Below are positions 1 to 11,820 of a stretch of DNA of 64,000 nt, one piece after another. The notes under the pieces are model-generated. The model was not told the DNA's origin. It made no database searches and worked only from the letters and a program-made list of their open reading frames with translations. Source of the stretch: Zoroaster sp. YZ-2022 (lineage: Eukaryota > Echinodermata > Asteroidea > Forcipulatida > Zoroasteridae); contig CM055822.1 of NCBI GenBank assembly GCA_029582265.1, positions 39,523,058 to 39,587,057 on the forward strand, given 5' to 3'. Both the position numbers and the translations under genes were made by a program. Positions within the stretch are counted from its first letter, which is position 1; every line of letters starts with the position of its first letter.

Positions 1-63
1 TTACTATTATACAGAGATGCTTTGCTTCTGAATTAATTTTGTGATTAAAGAAAATTTTAAATT

Positions 64-152
64 CTAACAACTAACAAATCATCGTCTTGACCTCAGTATC
101 ACCGACATTGAAGGCGAGCGTTCTACCCACTCGACTAAGCCACTCAAATTAG
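64..152 (-). repeat. Possible tRNA-derived SINE head (degenerate)
   Basis: Read on the minus strand this stretch resembles the 5' part of a tRNA: an A-box-like TGGCTTAGTCGAGTGG, an anticodon-arm-like segment around CTCGCCTTCAATG, and a weak B-box-like GGTCAAGACG. It does not fold into a complete tRNA by eye and no acceptor stem closes it, so it is more likely an old SINE head or tRNA pseudogene than a working tRNA. Confidence 0.35.
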
Positions 153-239
153 TCGGTGAACTATGCTACATTTTTTTTTAAAATTAGCTTTAATAAGATA
201 ATGGAAATTATTTACTGCCGAAAACATTGTATCCTGGCA

Positions 240-540
240 CATTTGTATGACTCATGACTTGGACTCGAGTCCGACTACAGCCACTCGTTTGGTGACTCGG
301 ACTCAGACTCCAGTCACCATTGTACAATGATCAGTGGCGTAACTAGGGTCTAATTTTCAGGGGGCACTAGGGGGGCATGTCAAAAAGAGGAAATAATAAT
401 ACATGAATGTCCAGAGTCTAATAACGTTTTTTTTATTACTCAATCCACATGACCCGGGACTCGGATTTGGACTCGACACTAGGCCACTCGGACTCGGACT
501 CGGACTTGAGGACTCGAATACTAAGTCTGTATCCTGGCTC
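240..540. repeat. Degenerate GACTCG simple repeat
   Basis: Two patches (about 250-315 and 450-525) are built from variants of GACTCG/GACTTG. The same kind of array recurs at about 25650-25775 and, inverted, at about 60010-60145. Open frames rich in D, S and L across it are by-products of the repeat. Confidence 0.7.
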
Positions 541-1190
541 TGTTAAATATTCAAAGCCGCACAATCATGTTCCATTCACGTACAAAAACGAATTGTACAA
601 TAATTTGCAAAAGTATTGCGTAAATTTGCTATACGTGGCGTTTATTCGCAATAGTTTGAATAGATTCGCAGTAGTATTGCATTAATTCGTAGAAACAGTT
701 CTGTGTTAATTCGCAATAGTCATGTTAATTTGCGTAATATTTTAATTTCAGGTGGTCTAGTGTCGGCGCGGAATCCCAACTATTCCATCACTAGTACAGT
801 GCACGTTCTTGTTATTAACCGTATATAAGACCATGGACCACACCCCATCTACCACAAGCCCATATTAAATATCCAAAATTGGTACCTCTACTAACTTTTT
901 TTTTTTTTTTTTTTAACTTGAATTCAGGGACCTGGTGAAAACATCAATAAAGATGAAGAGTGGTCCATAGCAAATAAGTTGCAATAAGACAAAAATAAAA
1001 ATGGATCATAAGTAACAACAACGTAAAAACTTGGTTATCATGTGATTGGTGGTCATGGTGTCCAGGAAACCTAAAAACTACCCTACCAGAGCCCTACCAC
1101 CTGACTAGGCATGCCGTTCACCCACACTTTATGGGCCCGGGCCCCGTAGGCTGTCAATTCGCAGGTCACCATCTCCTAGTCAGGCATTGA
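541..1190. other. No gene seen; A/T-rich stretch with poly-T
   Basis: No coding or RNA signal recognised. A poly-T run lies near 893-915. The part next to 1190 (GGGCCCGGGCCCCG around 1133-1147) may be the 3' untranslated tail of the minus-strand LINE that follows. Confidence 0.5.
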
Positions 1191-1252
1191 CCTAGCCTAC
1201 ACTACTCCATAACCACCGGTTGAAACAGTAAAAAGATTGAAATTGAAATGAT

Positions 1253-2110
1253 TTAGGACATCTGATCCATGAGGAAGGTGTTCACATTTGTCGTAAAAAC
1301 AGACACACCTGGAGAGGTAGGGAAAGCAGACGCTGGAAGGGAGTTCCACAGTCGACTTGTCCTTGGTATATATGAGTTGAGATGAAGTTCTGTTTTTGAC
1401 AAAGGTATATATACGCAGTATGGATGTCCAGTCAGTGAAGATCTGGTAGTTCTTACACTCAGTGCCCAAGGGGGTAAAATACCAGCCAGCTCATTGGATG
1501 GTTTCAGGAAGATATGACGGTAGAAGACGCAGAGTGGAACAATGCCATACTTAAGAGGCTCGTCAATCCTGAGTAAGCGAAGTGCTTTATTCTGCAACCT
1601 ATCCAGCAGCTTCAAAGATGAAGTTCCTGCTCCATTCCAAATTGGAGAAGCATATTCCATAAGAGGACGAATGTAAGCCTTGTAGATGGAGATACGTGCT
1701 AGGTGAGGAAGAATGTTTCTAGAACGGCCCAAGATGTAGAGTCGCTTTGCTGTTTTTTTTTGCAATTCCTGTGATGTGTTGAGACCAAGACAGTGTTTTG
1801 GTAATGGTGACACCCAGCAGAGTAATATTATCAGTAGGCTGTAGCTCTTTGTTCATGAAGTGTAGTGGAGGATGATTCTGCCTTCTTTTCCTGCTGATGA
1901 TCATCTCCTCTGTTTTGCTGGCATTGAATGTGACACACCAGCTATTCGCCCACGCTTCGATTGAGAGCAAATCTCGTTGGAGGCCATCTGCGCATATGAT
2001 TCTAGCATCAGGATTTTTAATAATGACATGGAGGGTAGAATCATCGGCAAATAAGTGGATATCATTCTCTAGATGCGAAGCCAGGTCATCAATAAACATC
2101 AGGCTAGCTT
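1253..2110 (-). pseudogene. 5'-truncated LINE reverse transcriptase fragment
   Basis: The minus strand encodes the C-terminal half of a non-LTR retrotransposon reverse transcriptase. The active-site box is FADDSTL. It is followed by the usual post-catalytic segments (TFNASKTEEM, LLGVTI) and the late conserved stretches YIRPLMEYASPIWNG, RLQNKALRL and SRLWNSLP near the C terminus. The first two-thirds of the ORF2 protein is missing, as expected for 5' truncation during target-primed insertion. The frame breaks in the poly-T tract at about 1752-1760, so two overlapping frames carry one protein; this could be decay or a homopolymer error. Clade is uncertain; CR1/Jockey-like is a guess. Not functional. 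Confidence 0.85.
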
Positions 2111-2242
2111 TCGATTATTATATTTAAAATATTAATTTTGTAATCAGGTAATTAACAGTGTTGTACCTTCCCATTAAGCAAACAATAACGGAGAAATGAG
2201 GATTTATTAACACAGAAATATACATATTTAACCTATGTTCAG

Positions 2243-4383
2243 GTGAAGCTTTGCCTGTATGATAACACTGGGGTCAAAGTTGAGTTGATATTCAATGGAA
2301 GCGAGTCAGACATCTCAAGCTGGTTCGATAAGGAGCGCCTTATGTCATCTCCCTGGAATGACCTCAATTCGGCAACGGCTACTAATTATTTCTCTGCTAT
2401 TGGTAACTGGTAGTAAGTATAAAACACCATTTCATACACGATTCTTCCCAAAACGTGCTGAGCTCCAACAGAACACCCGACATTTTTGGTACCGGTAGAT
2501 CCGAAAATCAGTTATTGAAAATGGTAACAGATTTCCCTGAAATTTCTCAACTGGGAGGGGATAGGCGTTTAATTTTGGTTCTGTCTATATTTTGTATACG
2601 AAAAATGGGGGAGAAAAGAAGTGGGGCGGGTTGAATATCAATGAGGGCCAATTCCTCTTTCCCGATAAACCGTTTTAGTACAGCTTCGGAACTTGAACCA
2701 ACATTTCTCTTTTTCCTCTTTTCGTAAAAACATTTCAGCACACGACGGTTCTTCATTAATAAGTCATATGGCGGATGTGGAGGGGACGTCGGGTGGCTGG
2801 TTGTAGTTGATGCATCACCAGCTTGCCCATGGGAAAAAGCAGTTGACAATATACCACCTGCCATGCTATACAGCACAACCACAGGCGCAGTCATCTGGCA
2901 GATTGCTGTAAATGGTAAAGTAATATAGCAAAAATGTATCGCCTGTGTTTCCGCTGTTTTACGGGAAATGTTCTGAAAATATTGGGTTCATTTTGGTAAT
3001 TTTTTTATTGAAACGTCGATATATGCCCGATTTTCGATGAAGAATTTATGACAGGACGACCCACCATATATTAAATAAATCTTGGGATATATTTACTGTA
3101 AAACCCTTCTTCTCATGATTATTTTGATTAATGTGTTATTTTCCTCAGGTACAAACCAATGTCCCGATGTAAAAGAATTATCAAAAATTGCTTTAAAAAC
3201 AGCGACAAACACAGGCGATACACACCTCGAATGAGAACTCCATTTTTTGTAGCGCAGGGCCACACAAAACGTCAGCAGCGTCGGCGTGTCTTAGTTCAAA
3301 TAAGAAATATGGCTAATGTTACCGGGAAGTGTGTCCTGCTCTTTACGTCGAAAATAAGCCTTCATGGTTTCTGCAATGGTGGGCAACCGATCTTCAATGT
3401 TGAGGAAAAACCAGAATGTCTTCGAAAACATTTTGGCATCGCGATATTCCAGCCACATTCAAAACGCTCAACACTGGACGGGGGAGAGGGGACTTTCTTT
3501 GTGAGACTTCTCAGTAATTGATGTTACTGTATACTGATCTCTATTATACCGTATGCCATATTACCACTCTCATAAACCACGTGTTGCAATGTTATACACA
3601 GAGACATTCAGCCTGCCCATTTTATATGCATTCCGTGTGTTCCTGTGTGTATTCCTTCAGGGACCGATATCAGTGTGACGGAGTGCCAACATTTTTGCTC
3701 ACCATTGTAAGTTTTTATGAACCCAGACAGCATCGACATATACGGAAACACTGGGTATATTTCATCTATGATTTTTTTTTCAGTACACTTTTCCCCTCAA
3801 AAACAGTAGAAAGTCAAACTAAAAGGACCGAATCTTGTTAAATGTAAGGAGGTATGGGATTGATAATTAAAAAATAACCAAATGGTTGAATTTTGAAGAT
3901 GTATCGCCCGTGTTTTACCAGTAATTTCTGATTTGTTTTTTGTTTTCATTTGAACATTGATAAGTTCAAAGGATAGAAATACTTTGAAGTGGTGTAGTTC
4001 ACAAAATGATTGACAGTAAAGAAAGTGTGAACATTAATTGATGACGGAACCTATCGATATTTCCACGGCTAGAGGGCTATGATATGCACAAAGCGGGTAA
4101 GATAACCTGTGTTATAACAGAGTGCTGTATCTCTTTGGAATTCCTTGCCTGGTGCTTGTTTCCCTTCATCGTATGATCCATCCTGTTTGAAGAGGAATCT
4201 CAATTCCCACCTTCAGCTCCTCTGAGCTTTTTACTTTTTATTTTTGTCTTGTATTGTTATATAAATGTTGAGATGAAATATGAATGCATAAATTTAGCTT
4301 TATTGTATTTGTATTTCATTTTGTTTACAGATGGTACGGTAGGCAGGGCGGATTACTTGACCATCCACGTTGATACTGAGTGA
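2243..4383 (+). CDS. Three-exon 3' end of a host gene for a secreted protein domain
   Basis: Three exons join in frame by GT-AG rules. Exon A is 2243-2412 (acceptor ...TATGTTCAG, donor GTAAGT). Exon B is 2739-2914 (acceptor ...ACATTTCAG, donor GTAAAG). Exon C is 4331-4383 (acceptor TTTGTTTACAG, stop TGA). Phases 2 and 1 match at both junctions and give 132 residues before the stop, with the true N terminus further upstream. Marks are SSWFDKERLMSSPWNDL, NYFSAIGNW, RRFFINKSYGGC and GWLVVVDASPACPWE, ending in an extracellular-looking strand. I recall this W...RL..SPW.DL / GGC...GW.V...CPWE pattern from uncharacterised secreted invertebrate proteins but know no function. An alternative last exon at 3149-3234 has the same phase and also reaches a stop; exon C looks more natural. 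Confidence 0.65.
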
Positions 4384-5958
4384 GGTATGCCTAATGACCA
4401 TAAACACACGATTTTTCTGGTCTCAGTGAATCTGTGTTCAGCTAAATTATTATACAGATAACAGACCTAAGCCTTTTTTAAATTGTTTTTAATTTCTCTG
4501 ATAATTTGCATTCAATATTCACAATTTGAGACTTATAAATCGTTAATTTTTATAGATAGAATGATTATAGAAACACAGTGGCGTGTCCACCCTATCAAAA
4601 GAGAGAAAAAATGAAATTGAATATAAGAAAAAAATGCTGAATTTAGTGGAGCTTGGTCACAAATTCCAATCACGTGTGATTAATATATAATACTGTGAAA
4701 CGTGAAACATTTAAGATATCGCACTTTTTGTGAAGTGCCCCTCTACAATTCTGGACCCGCCCCTGTTGCTGTGAAATAATCCCACATTCTAAGTTACGTG
4801 GAGTATTTTACGTTGTGCATGTTAAAATTAATATTAATTCAACTTTATTTTTCGAGTTTAATGGTCCACACCACGGCATCATCATCATCATCATCATCAT
4901 CATCAGCCGTTCATGCTACTGTAGGCAGATGGCCCCCAACACCACAGCATCAGTAATTCCTAAATCTTAAAACTTGTGATAAGCTTATTATAGGAAGGTA
5001 CCGCATTGTTAATGTTGGCAAAACTGCTTCTATGAGAATTGCTTTACTGTCTTTGAATAATAAATTTAAAAAACATTAAGCAACCATTCTGTGAATATTT
5101 CAGCTCAGTAGTAAACTTAATTCCTCTTTTTTTTCCAGAAAGGTTGTGTATATGTTATGTTTTTGGTAATTTTAATGATTACTTATTATGTTTGTAACAA
5201 CAACCTAATTGTATCACTTACTGAGTAAATAGTGAAAATGTATTGAGATTTATTGTACTCATTCTGATTTAGTAAAGATTCTTCTTTACAATGGAGAAAC
5301 CGCATGCAGACACAAATATTGTATAGAGAAGATTAATACCGTCAACTTTACACTAAGTAAGTTTACATTAATATTTTTGAATTACCAGTATTTTGTACCT
5401 TACCTAGATTTACTGAACAAATACCTTCTCTTGGTAGATAGGTCAGGGGATTATTCTTAGTATTTGTATTTAAACTTTTTGTTCAGAAGGAGAAAATTGT
5501 GATTCTTTGTCGATGTTTTTAGCACACTGGTTTTAAAATCCTTCTGAATTATAAAAAAAGCAAAGCTTATTTAATACTTGATGCCACCATTTAACTGGAC
5601 AACTTTCAAGTATATTCACCGTTGAGTTTTTGTACAATAGTGAACAGAAGTAAGGCAAAAATTCGAAGTGCGCTGCTAGACAACAGTACAATATTGTATA
5701 TACTATGCCTGACTGAGATAAAACAAGTAATACTGACAGTCCCCATCCCTCCTCCACACATCCCGCTAGGATTTTTGCCAAAGATCTGAACATGTTATAC
5801 CACGGGAATGCGTTTGCACGCTACTTACAAGCTATGACATGTTTTATTAGGCCAAACACTGGTGTCCAATTTCCCGTCAGACCCACGCGTCAGCATTTTT
5901 AATTTTGTATTATTTTTTTATTTAATACTTTTGTTTTGCTAGTAAACGATGTCCAATT
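4384..5958. other. Intergenic or intronic, no gene; (CAT)n microsatellite
   Basis: A/T-rich sequence without recognisable coding potential. The only clear structure is a (CAT)n microsatellite at about 4877-4904. Some of it may be 3' untranslated sequence of the preceding gene. Confidence 0.5.
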
Positions 5959-5959
5959 G

Positions 5960-6155
5960 CAGCCGAAATTGCCAGATCGATTGGAATTATGCCGTGCTGT
6001 GTTTTTAAACGACTTTTTACACATAGGGGTATGAACGTTTGCCCAATTTGCGAGGCCTCTCTTAGCCACCATACTTTGTATATGGGAAATTTGGTCCCCG
6101 CGTGTACATGTATCACGTATTTCCTCGCTAGCAAAAAAAAAAAAAAAAAAAAAAA
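5960..6155 (+). repeat. Dispersed repeat, first copy, ending in poly-A
   Basis: The segment with GCCACCATACTTTGTATATG and GGGAAATTTGGTC recurs, diverged, at about 26090-26240 (+) and inverted at about 59590-59735. This copy ends in a run of about 22 A at 6132-6154, which suggests retroposition. The family was not identified. Confidence 0.55.
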
Positions 6156-8270
6156 GCTGACCGATGACCAGAAACCGGAGACCATTTTTTTAAAGCCTCA
6201 TGATCATTCTTAAGTGCGTTCGTTTGTTGCTACACACGACAATGAAATAATGTAATATTCTGTGTGGAAATCAATTAGTCTGATGTTCTCTTCAATAATA
6301 ATGACATTATTATTAAGTCATATGAAATGATCTACATTTATGTTCAAAAGGCCTTAGGGAATATATATTTCATTATTAAGCAAAACGTAGACTGTTTAAT
6401 TTATCAATTGCAGATGTAGACATGCATAGTTCCTTTATTTCGTATTATTTCGTTGGTGTTCATATTGGACAATGCCTCGTCATTACCCAATATGAACACT
6501 GATACTCTTTTAGTACGAAATTTGAAACGGCATTGGATGTCAACAATAAATGGCTATGTACATTGCATACAGGAATTTTTTGTTCGTCAAAAAGTAAAAT
6601 TCAACGTCGTTTTGATTGAATATCATGGAGATGTTTTTGGATGTTAACACATTTCGCACTGGAAGGGTATCAAATACAATGGCATTTTACACCGTTTTAA
6701 TGTGAGATAAGAGACTTGTAATATTTTTCCACTTTCTTAGGGAATCTATCTATTGGAAAATGAGTGCAACACAAAACTGAATTTGACCTTAGATCCCATC
6801 TTTAAGTGAAAATATATTCAGATTGATTGAATTTCATTCTAAAGTGGAATTTAGGATAGAATATACTCTTTCCTAATTTTGAAGTGGAAATTGTTTAACT
6901 TCTGTTATAAAAAGAAATTACCTCAGACAACATTATTTCTTGTGAAGATTGATATCATCATCAGCTTGACACCAAGTAAGTTTCTAATTACAATTCAATC
7001 ATTTTGTTATTCTGAATTATCTATCCAAATACCGTACATTTCACTGGTATACTCTTTCATATCCTTCATAGAATGATAATAAATTACTCACCGAAACATT
7101 CTCAAAGGTTTATGAAGTTTGTTTTTCAATAGTTTGATTATCTTTTATTGACAATAGTGTTTTATTAATGTTTTTCCCTCCAAAAATACATAATGATCTG
7201 TACACAAAAGAAAGGGTAAATGATTGATTTATAAAGAGGCATTCAAAGGAAGTAGTCTGATATGAACACCACTGGTGTAGTTTGTAACATTACAGTTTTT
7301 GTAGTATATAACATTAGTCATTACTAGATTATCAGATTGGCTAATTATTACCTAAAAACTTAATGTTAAGTTGGTACAAGGGTCAGTCATTCTAAGAAGT
7401 TATTCCGTTCGAAGTTCTTTCATCTTAATAGAGAACACGGGTATCATGTCGAATTTACAGAACATTGCCTTTTGTCATCATTTTGCATGTAACATGTAAC
7501 AGTTTTTCATCGTTTTCTCCAAAACGTTACCACTTATTGAGATGAAACATCCACATGTAATTGTTATGACATACATGTATTTCTCTAACACTAGAGGGTT
7601 GAAATGCAACGTAATAAGCAATGGTTACATGTATTAATGGCATAAGTATACCGATACTCGAAGGGTCATTGCTGGGGTTGCCTACAGTTTTGTGATCCAT
7701 CAGTTCACACGCACTAGTGACTGTTTGGAAGTGCGTTTTCTGAATGGTTTCATAGCTTTTAGGAATGTGATTTAAAAAAAATTATTTAAAAAACGGAAAC
7801 AAAATAATAATCACATTCATGGTTATTGTTTAAGAGGACAATTTCTGCCATGCAGAAAAAAGTTCCCTTTGTTTTGCAGAAATGTTTACTTATCAGGTCG
7901 TGTTGGTTACCAGCTAAATGTAAATGCAGAATGTGTATATTTTGGTTTTATCTGTTTCATATTGTTTGACAAACATTTTTTGATTACTGAGATCTTTTGC
8001 AAAATCATTCACGCTCAACTATAACACTTCACGATTTATTTCGTAATTAATGTATGTTAGCAGAATAACGTTGAAACCACTCAATGTGAAGGAGACGTAG
8101 CTTATGTTGAAATGACTTCACATTTTACCATCTGGTTATAGTTTATTTGCATTATTTGTATGCAAGGGTAGAATTTTAATGACGGTACAGATGAGAAACT
8201 ATATGGACTCTATTTGCAAAAGATATGTCACAACGTAGCACCATGTAAACAATATCTCAGGAGTTCCTAC
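6156..8270. other. No gene seen; A/T-rich
   Basis: About 2.1 kb with no convincing exon, repeat array or RNA gene. The short open frames at 6453-6647 and 6879-7076 show no family resemblance or splice context. Confidence 0.5.
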
Positions 8271-8365
8271 CTCTAGAGTCAGGCATTCTCCTTAAGATGA
8301 TCAGAGTATACTGATCGAAACGTCGAGTTTCTCACCACCGGTTCTTCAGAACCAACAGTTATTAT
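8271..8365 (+). ncRNA. Penelope-type hammerhead-like ribozyme remnant
   Basis: CAGGCATTCTCC, a stem pair GATCAG/CTGATC closed by AGTATA, then GAAACGTCGAG, followed by GGTTCTTCAGAACC, is the same layout as the repeats flanking the Penelope-like element at 28.3 kb. The catalytic core reads CTTAAGA where a hammerhead needs CTGANGA, so this copy should be inactive. Likely a fragment of an old Penelope pseudo-LTR. Confidence 0.6.
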
Positions 8366-8368
8366 AAC

Positions 8369-8722
8369 TCCTAAAGGGCCTTTTCACACGATCAACTTTA
8401 AACCCATGTCAAAATCTACACTGATCCAATCCGTGTCGACTCGGTGTTAGTTTCAACACGGGTCAACAAGTATGCTTTGCGTTCACACTTGCACCCAACA
8501 TTTGCGTTTCACTTGTAACTGATTGGAATTCTCTGCACGGGTCGAGAGCTCTCAACACACCCACCTCCCGAGCAGGGTTGGTTTGGACCCGGATCGAGCG
8601 CTCTAACACAGGTCAACGCCGTGTTGAAAATAATGTTGTCGTGTGAAAAGGTCTGTACAGAATACACGGGTCAGACTCGTGTCCAATACGGAGATTTTCC
8701 GTAGTGTGAACATACCTTAAGA
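8369..8722. repeat. Possible small inverted-repeat DNA element
   Basis: The left side has GGCCTTTTCACACGATCAAC and the inner right side GTGTGAAAAGGTC near 8641-8653; a second outer imperfect match is GTAGTGTGAACATACC near 8710. In between are repeated CAACACGGGTC/CGTGTTGAAA words, partly self-complementary. This looks like a non-autonomous fold-back or MITE-like element, but no clear target duplication was found. Confidence 0.4.
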
Positions 8723-9927
8723 GATTTATAAATATTTTCTAAAATTATTTAAGAGTATATATGTGATACCATCACATAGAGATAAAAATGTTGTATTTAT
8801 ACCTGATAAGACTTTAGTTCCAAATAGATACCATGTTGTAAGCACAGCCTTCGTAACATTTAATTGAAATTATTTATTTCAAATTAATAATTTTTAATTA
8901 TGTATTGGACTTTATCTCAATATCTCAATAAATATATTTCTTTTAATCTCAAGTAAAGCGGACCCTTTATTTTAATTTTTTTTCTTCATGTTTTATTAGT
9001 TTTTTGTTTGTTTTTGTCATTAGTACTTTCTGAATAGTTATTTCAAAAAGTGTAACATGAAGGAGGGGGTAAACGTGCCGTTTTAGCTACATGTGCTCAA
9101 GTACAAGTGTTGATAATCCGTTTCAATTCGTGTGCATACTCGCTTACGGCTGAGTCTCTTCGCCGTATCCTCGGCCGTGTCGTACAGGGGTGTCAACTCG
9201 ACTGCCACGGTTGTACCTCTGTCCTCGGACTCGCCTCCAATACAGCCACACACATGCACACTATGTTGGGTTGTTCGTTCAAGAAAATATGGAGAAAGGA
9301 ATTAATGTGCATAATTATTTATTTGGTCAAATTTAAAATCCCACCAAGGTTGACATTTTGATTATAAATGTTTTCAGTTCCATAGTTGGATTTTCTCTGG
9401 AAGGCTTTGGGTACAATTAACAAAATAATTTGCAATATGACATAGATTTATTGAATCAAATATGTTTTCCCATACCACGGATGTTTAAGTTTTGTCATAA
9501 TTCTAATATACAGTGGTGTTGTCAGTTGGAGGGTGGAACATGTGGAGGGTGGAGGATTCAAACATGTGGGTTCAAAAGTGAATATGCCTCTCCCCATCAT
9601 AAATAATAACTTGCAATCAGTCAAACTGGTCTCTGCACCTACTCTTGCAGCATGAATAAAAAAGCCATTGTCTCATAACAAGTAACCATTGTCCCCCGCA
9701 ATCTGCACACCCAAATTAAAATGTCAACAAATGGTGAAAAGAATAATAATACAAATTATCGGGCTGTAAGCCCTACTGTAATTACAATGAAATATATATG
9801 CCTTGTTTGATAAATATTTGAATTGGATGAAAATGAATAATTCTGATCACATCAGTGTTGGCTATAGTGAGTGGTTGCAAAGTGGATAATGCAATGTTGA
9901 GCTGTACAAGGCAGCTAAATATTACGT
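8723..9927. other. No gene seen
   Basis: A/T-rich host DNA. The open frame at 9107-9361 has no recognisable domain and no splice context. Confidence 0.5.
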
Positions 9928-10461
9928 GTGTTCCGGACCATAATGTCCGCAAGTACCATTATGTCCGCGAACCGATTTGGGCCCATTACGTCCGACCCAT
10001 TACGTCCCCGGGCCCATTGCGTCCGACCCATTACGTCCGCGGATCCATTACGTCCGACCCATTATGTCCGCGGAACCATTACGTCCGCGGGTCCATTATG
10101 TCCGACCCATTACGTCCGCGGGCCCATTATGTCCGACCCATTACGTCTGTGGAACCATTACGTCCGACCCATTACGTGCGCAGGTCCATTATGTCCGACC
10201 CATTACGTCCGCGGACCCATTATGTCCGACCCATTACGTCCGCGGGCCCATAATTCAAAAAATGTTTGAACACGTAACGTTGGGGAAGTTAAAACCAATT
10301 AATTAGAACAATTTCATGTCACAGCGCTCTACTGCAAAATTGGGTTGTTAAAAACCACTGGTGTTAATTTAAGTGTTTTTGCACTGTAAGTACTTACAGT
10401 GCAAAAACTGGTATGTTAAATAGTACACCAGTGGTGCTCATATGAAGCACGATAATTCAGA
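9928..10461 (+). mobile_element. Half copy of a fold-back element with CCATTACGTCCG array
   Basis: The sequence begins GTGTTCCGGACCATAATGTC after ACGT, like the complete copy at 56168-57100. It continues with an array alternating 14- and 17-base versions of CCATTACGTCCG (GACC or CGCGG spacers) to about 10250. A non-repeated linker follows, then a perfect 34-bp palindrome at 10375-10408 that is the element centre in the other copy. It stops about 50 bp after the centre, at GCACGATAATT, so the mirror arm is missing. The three overlapping open frames rich in HYVRPITS are artefacts of the array. Confidence 0.8.
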
Positions 10462-11270
10462 CAAAATAATATGGCTAAATACTTGGGCCCGTGGGCCTAC
10501 CCTACTTTTAATAATGTAAGGATATTTTAAAGCCAAATATAACAGGGGCGGTTCCAGGGTCTCGATAAAGGTGGGGCACACGGCAACGAAAGGGGAACAC
10601 TGCCAAGTGGGGACACAAAATAAACGAATGATAAATGTCACGGCTACAACAAAGGGGGCAGTATACATTTTAGTAAATTTTAGCAAATGCATCAATACTT
10701 TATAAGAATATATTTCAACTATCCTGCCAAAGTTTCAGTTTATTTCTTTGCGTCGTTAACGAACAAATTGTGAAGTTGCATTTAGATTGTTCTTCATTTT
10801 GGAATTTATTTCACTAAAAAACCGAGCAGTGAAATTTTTTTTAAACCGAAACCAAACCGATGCATTTTTAATATACAGAAAAATCGCTAGCTATAGAATC
10901 TCGAAGAATAAAATTCAAATCATTTGTATTATTGTAGGCCTATAAAATCATCAATTTTTGAGCCCCAGAGAGGGGCGATTTATCCCAACAGTTGAGGCCT
11001 AATTTCACTGATAGGCGGTCAGATGTTCGTACATGTACAATGCATTAGACACTTTCCAACACTTTCTCGATAACGGTACCATTCAGCAAAAATATATTAT
11101 AGCCTACATACATATAATTGTACCGGTATATAATTAAAAATCAAAATACATAGAATGATGTATTTTAAAAGAAAGTTACTCGGAGTATACCTGGCATTCA
11201 GGAGCCGCGATTTATCGGGATTGATCCCTCCTGGCGCTTTAAAGGCATAGGCTTTAAATTTGGGCCCTTC
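10462..11270. other. No gene seen
   Basis: No exon, RNA gene or clear repeat recognised. A minus-strand open frame at 10438-10695 has no family resemblance. Confidence 0.45.
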
Positions 11271-11273
11271 AGG

Positions 11274-11588
11274 GGTAAAATGTCGTATCCGACCGCCACT
11301 TTTTCTCATTCAATATAACCAATAATGTAATCTTACCTACCCAGTAAAGTGGAGAACATATGGATTATGAGAGACATTATACATTATTCCAGGATAATTA
11401 TTTCATGAAAAATCAGGGATTTTTTTTGGTATACGATGACGTCCTCAGTCATGTCAGTCTGATCTTGTAAACTCCCCATTAGTACCCCCAAAAAGTGATA
11501 GAATAATTTTTTAACTGTTAGTGGTTGCAAAAACATTCCAAAAAACTCTTAAAAAGTGGCGGTCGGATACGACATTATTTCCCCCTTC
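11274..11588. repeat. Inverted repeat of about 36 bp with a 243-bp loop
   Basis: AATGTCGTATCCGACCGCCA near 11278-11297 is mirrored by TGGCGGTCGGATACGACATT near 11558-11577, with matches continuing on both sides. The minus-strand frame before it ends at a splice-donor-like CCAGGTATAC, and the plus-strand frame 11521-11715 continues after it. I cannot say whether it is a small inverted element or two inverted copies of an exon edge. Confidence 0.5.
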
Positions 11589-11820
11589 AGGTCTGGCATT
11601 CCAGCTCACCGATATAATCCCTGCCCCAATTCCTAGCGAAGAAGGCCCTGCACCTTTAGGGGAGAAACAAGGCAGCTCCCAAGCATTATCGGAGCCAGTT
11701 CTGGCGAAAAGCTAAGTTCCTAAATTGGACGCAGACAGTAATCGAACCCAGACCCCGGTGGTCAGGGCGGACTGCTACGAGTACTTTGGTAGTTTTGACT
11801 GCAATTTAAATGTGTTACAG
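11589..11820 (+). other. Unassigned open segment
   Basis: The plus strand stays open to 11715 and encodes a Pro/Glu/Ala-rich peptide (for example DIIPAPIPSEEGPAPLGEKQ) ending in a stop. No domain was recognised. It could be a degraded exon or a transposon-borne coding piece. Confidence 0.25.

Noticed and set aside
2547..2894. Minus-strand frame of 115 residues
   Set aside because: It is antisense to the second exon (2739-2914), which is supported by phase-matched splice sites.
3159..3521. Plus-strand frame of 120 residues as a gene
   Set aside because: It uses another frame than the possible alternative exon 3149-3234 and has no recognisable domain.
9928..10300. CRISPR-like array
   Set aside because: Units are 14-17 bases without unique spacers, in a eukaryotic genome, and the array is part of a fold-back transposon.
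9855..10306. Three overlapping long open frames rich in HYVRPITS and similar (and again at 56168-57110)
   Set aside because: They are translations of the CCATTACGTCCG array, whose unit lengths avoid stops; all frames give the same low-complexity peptides.
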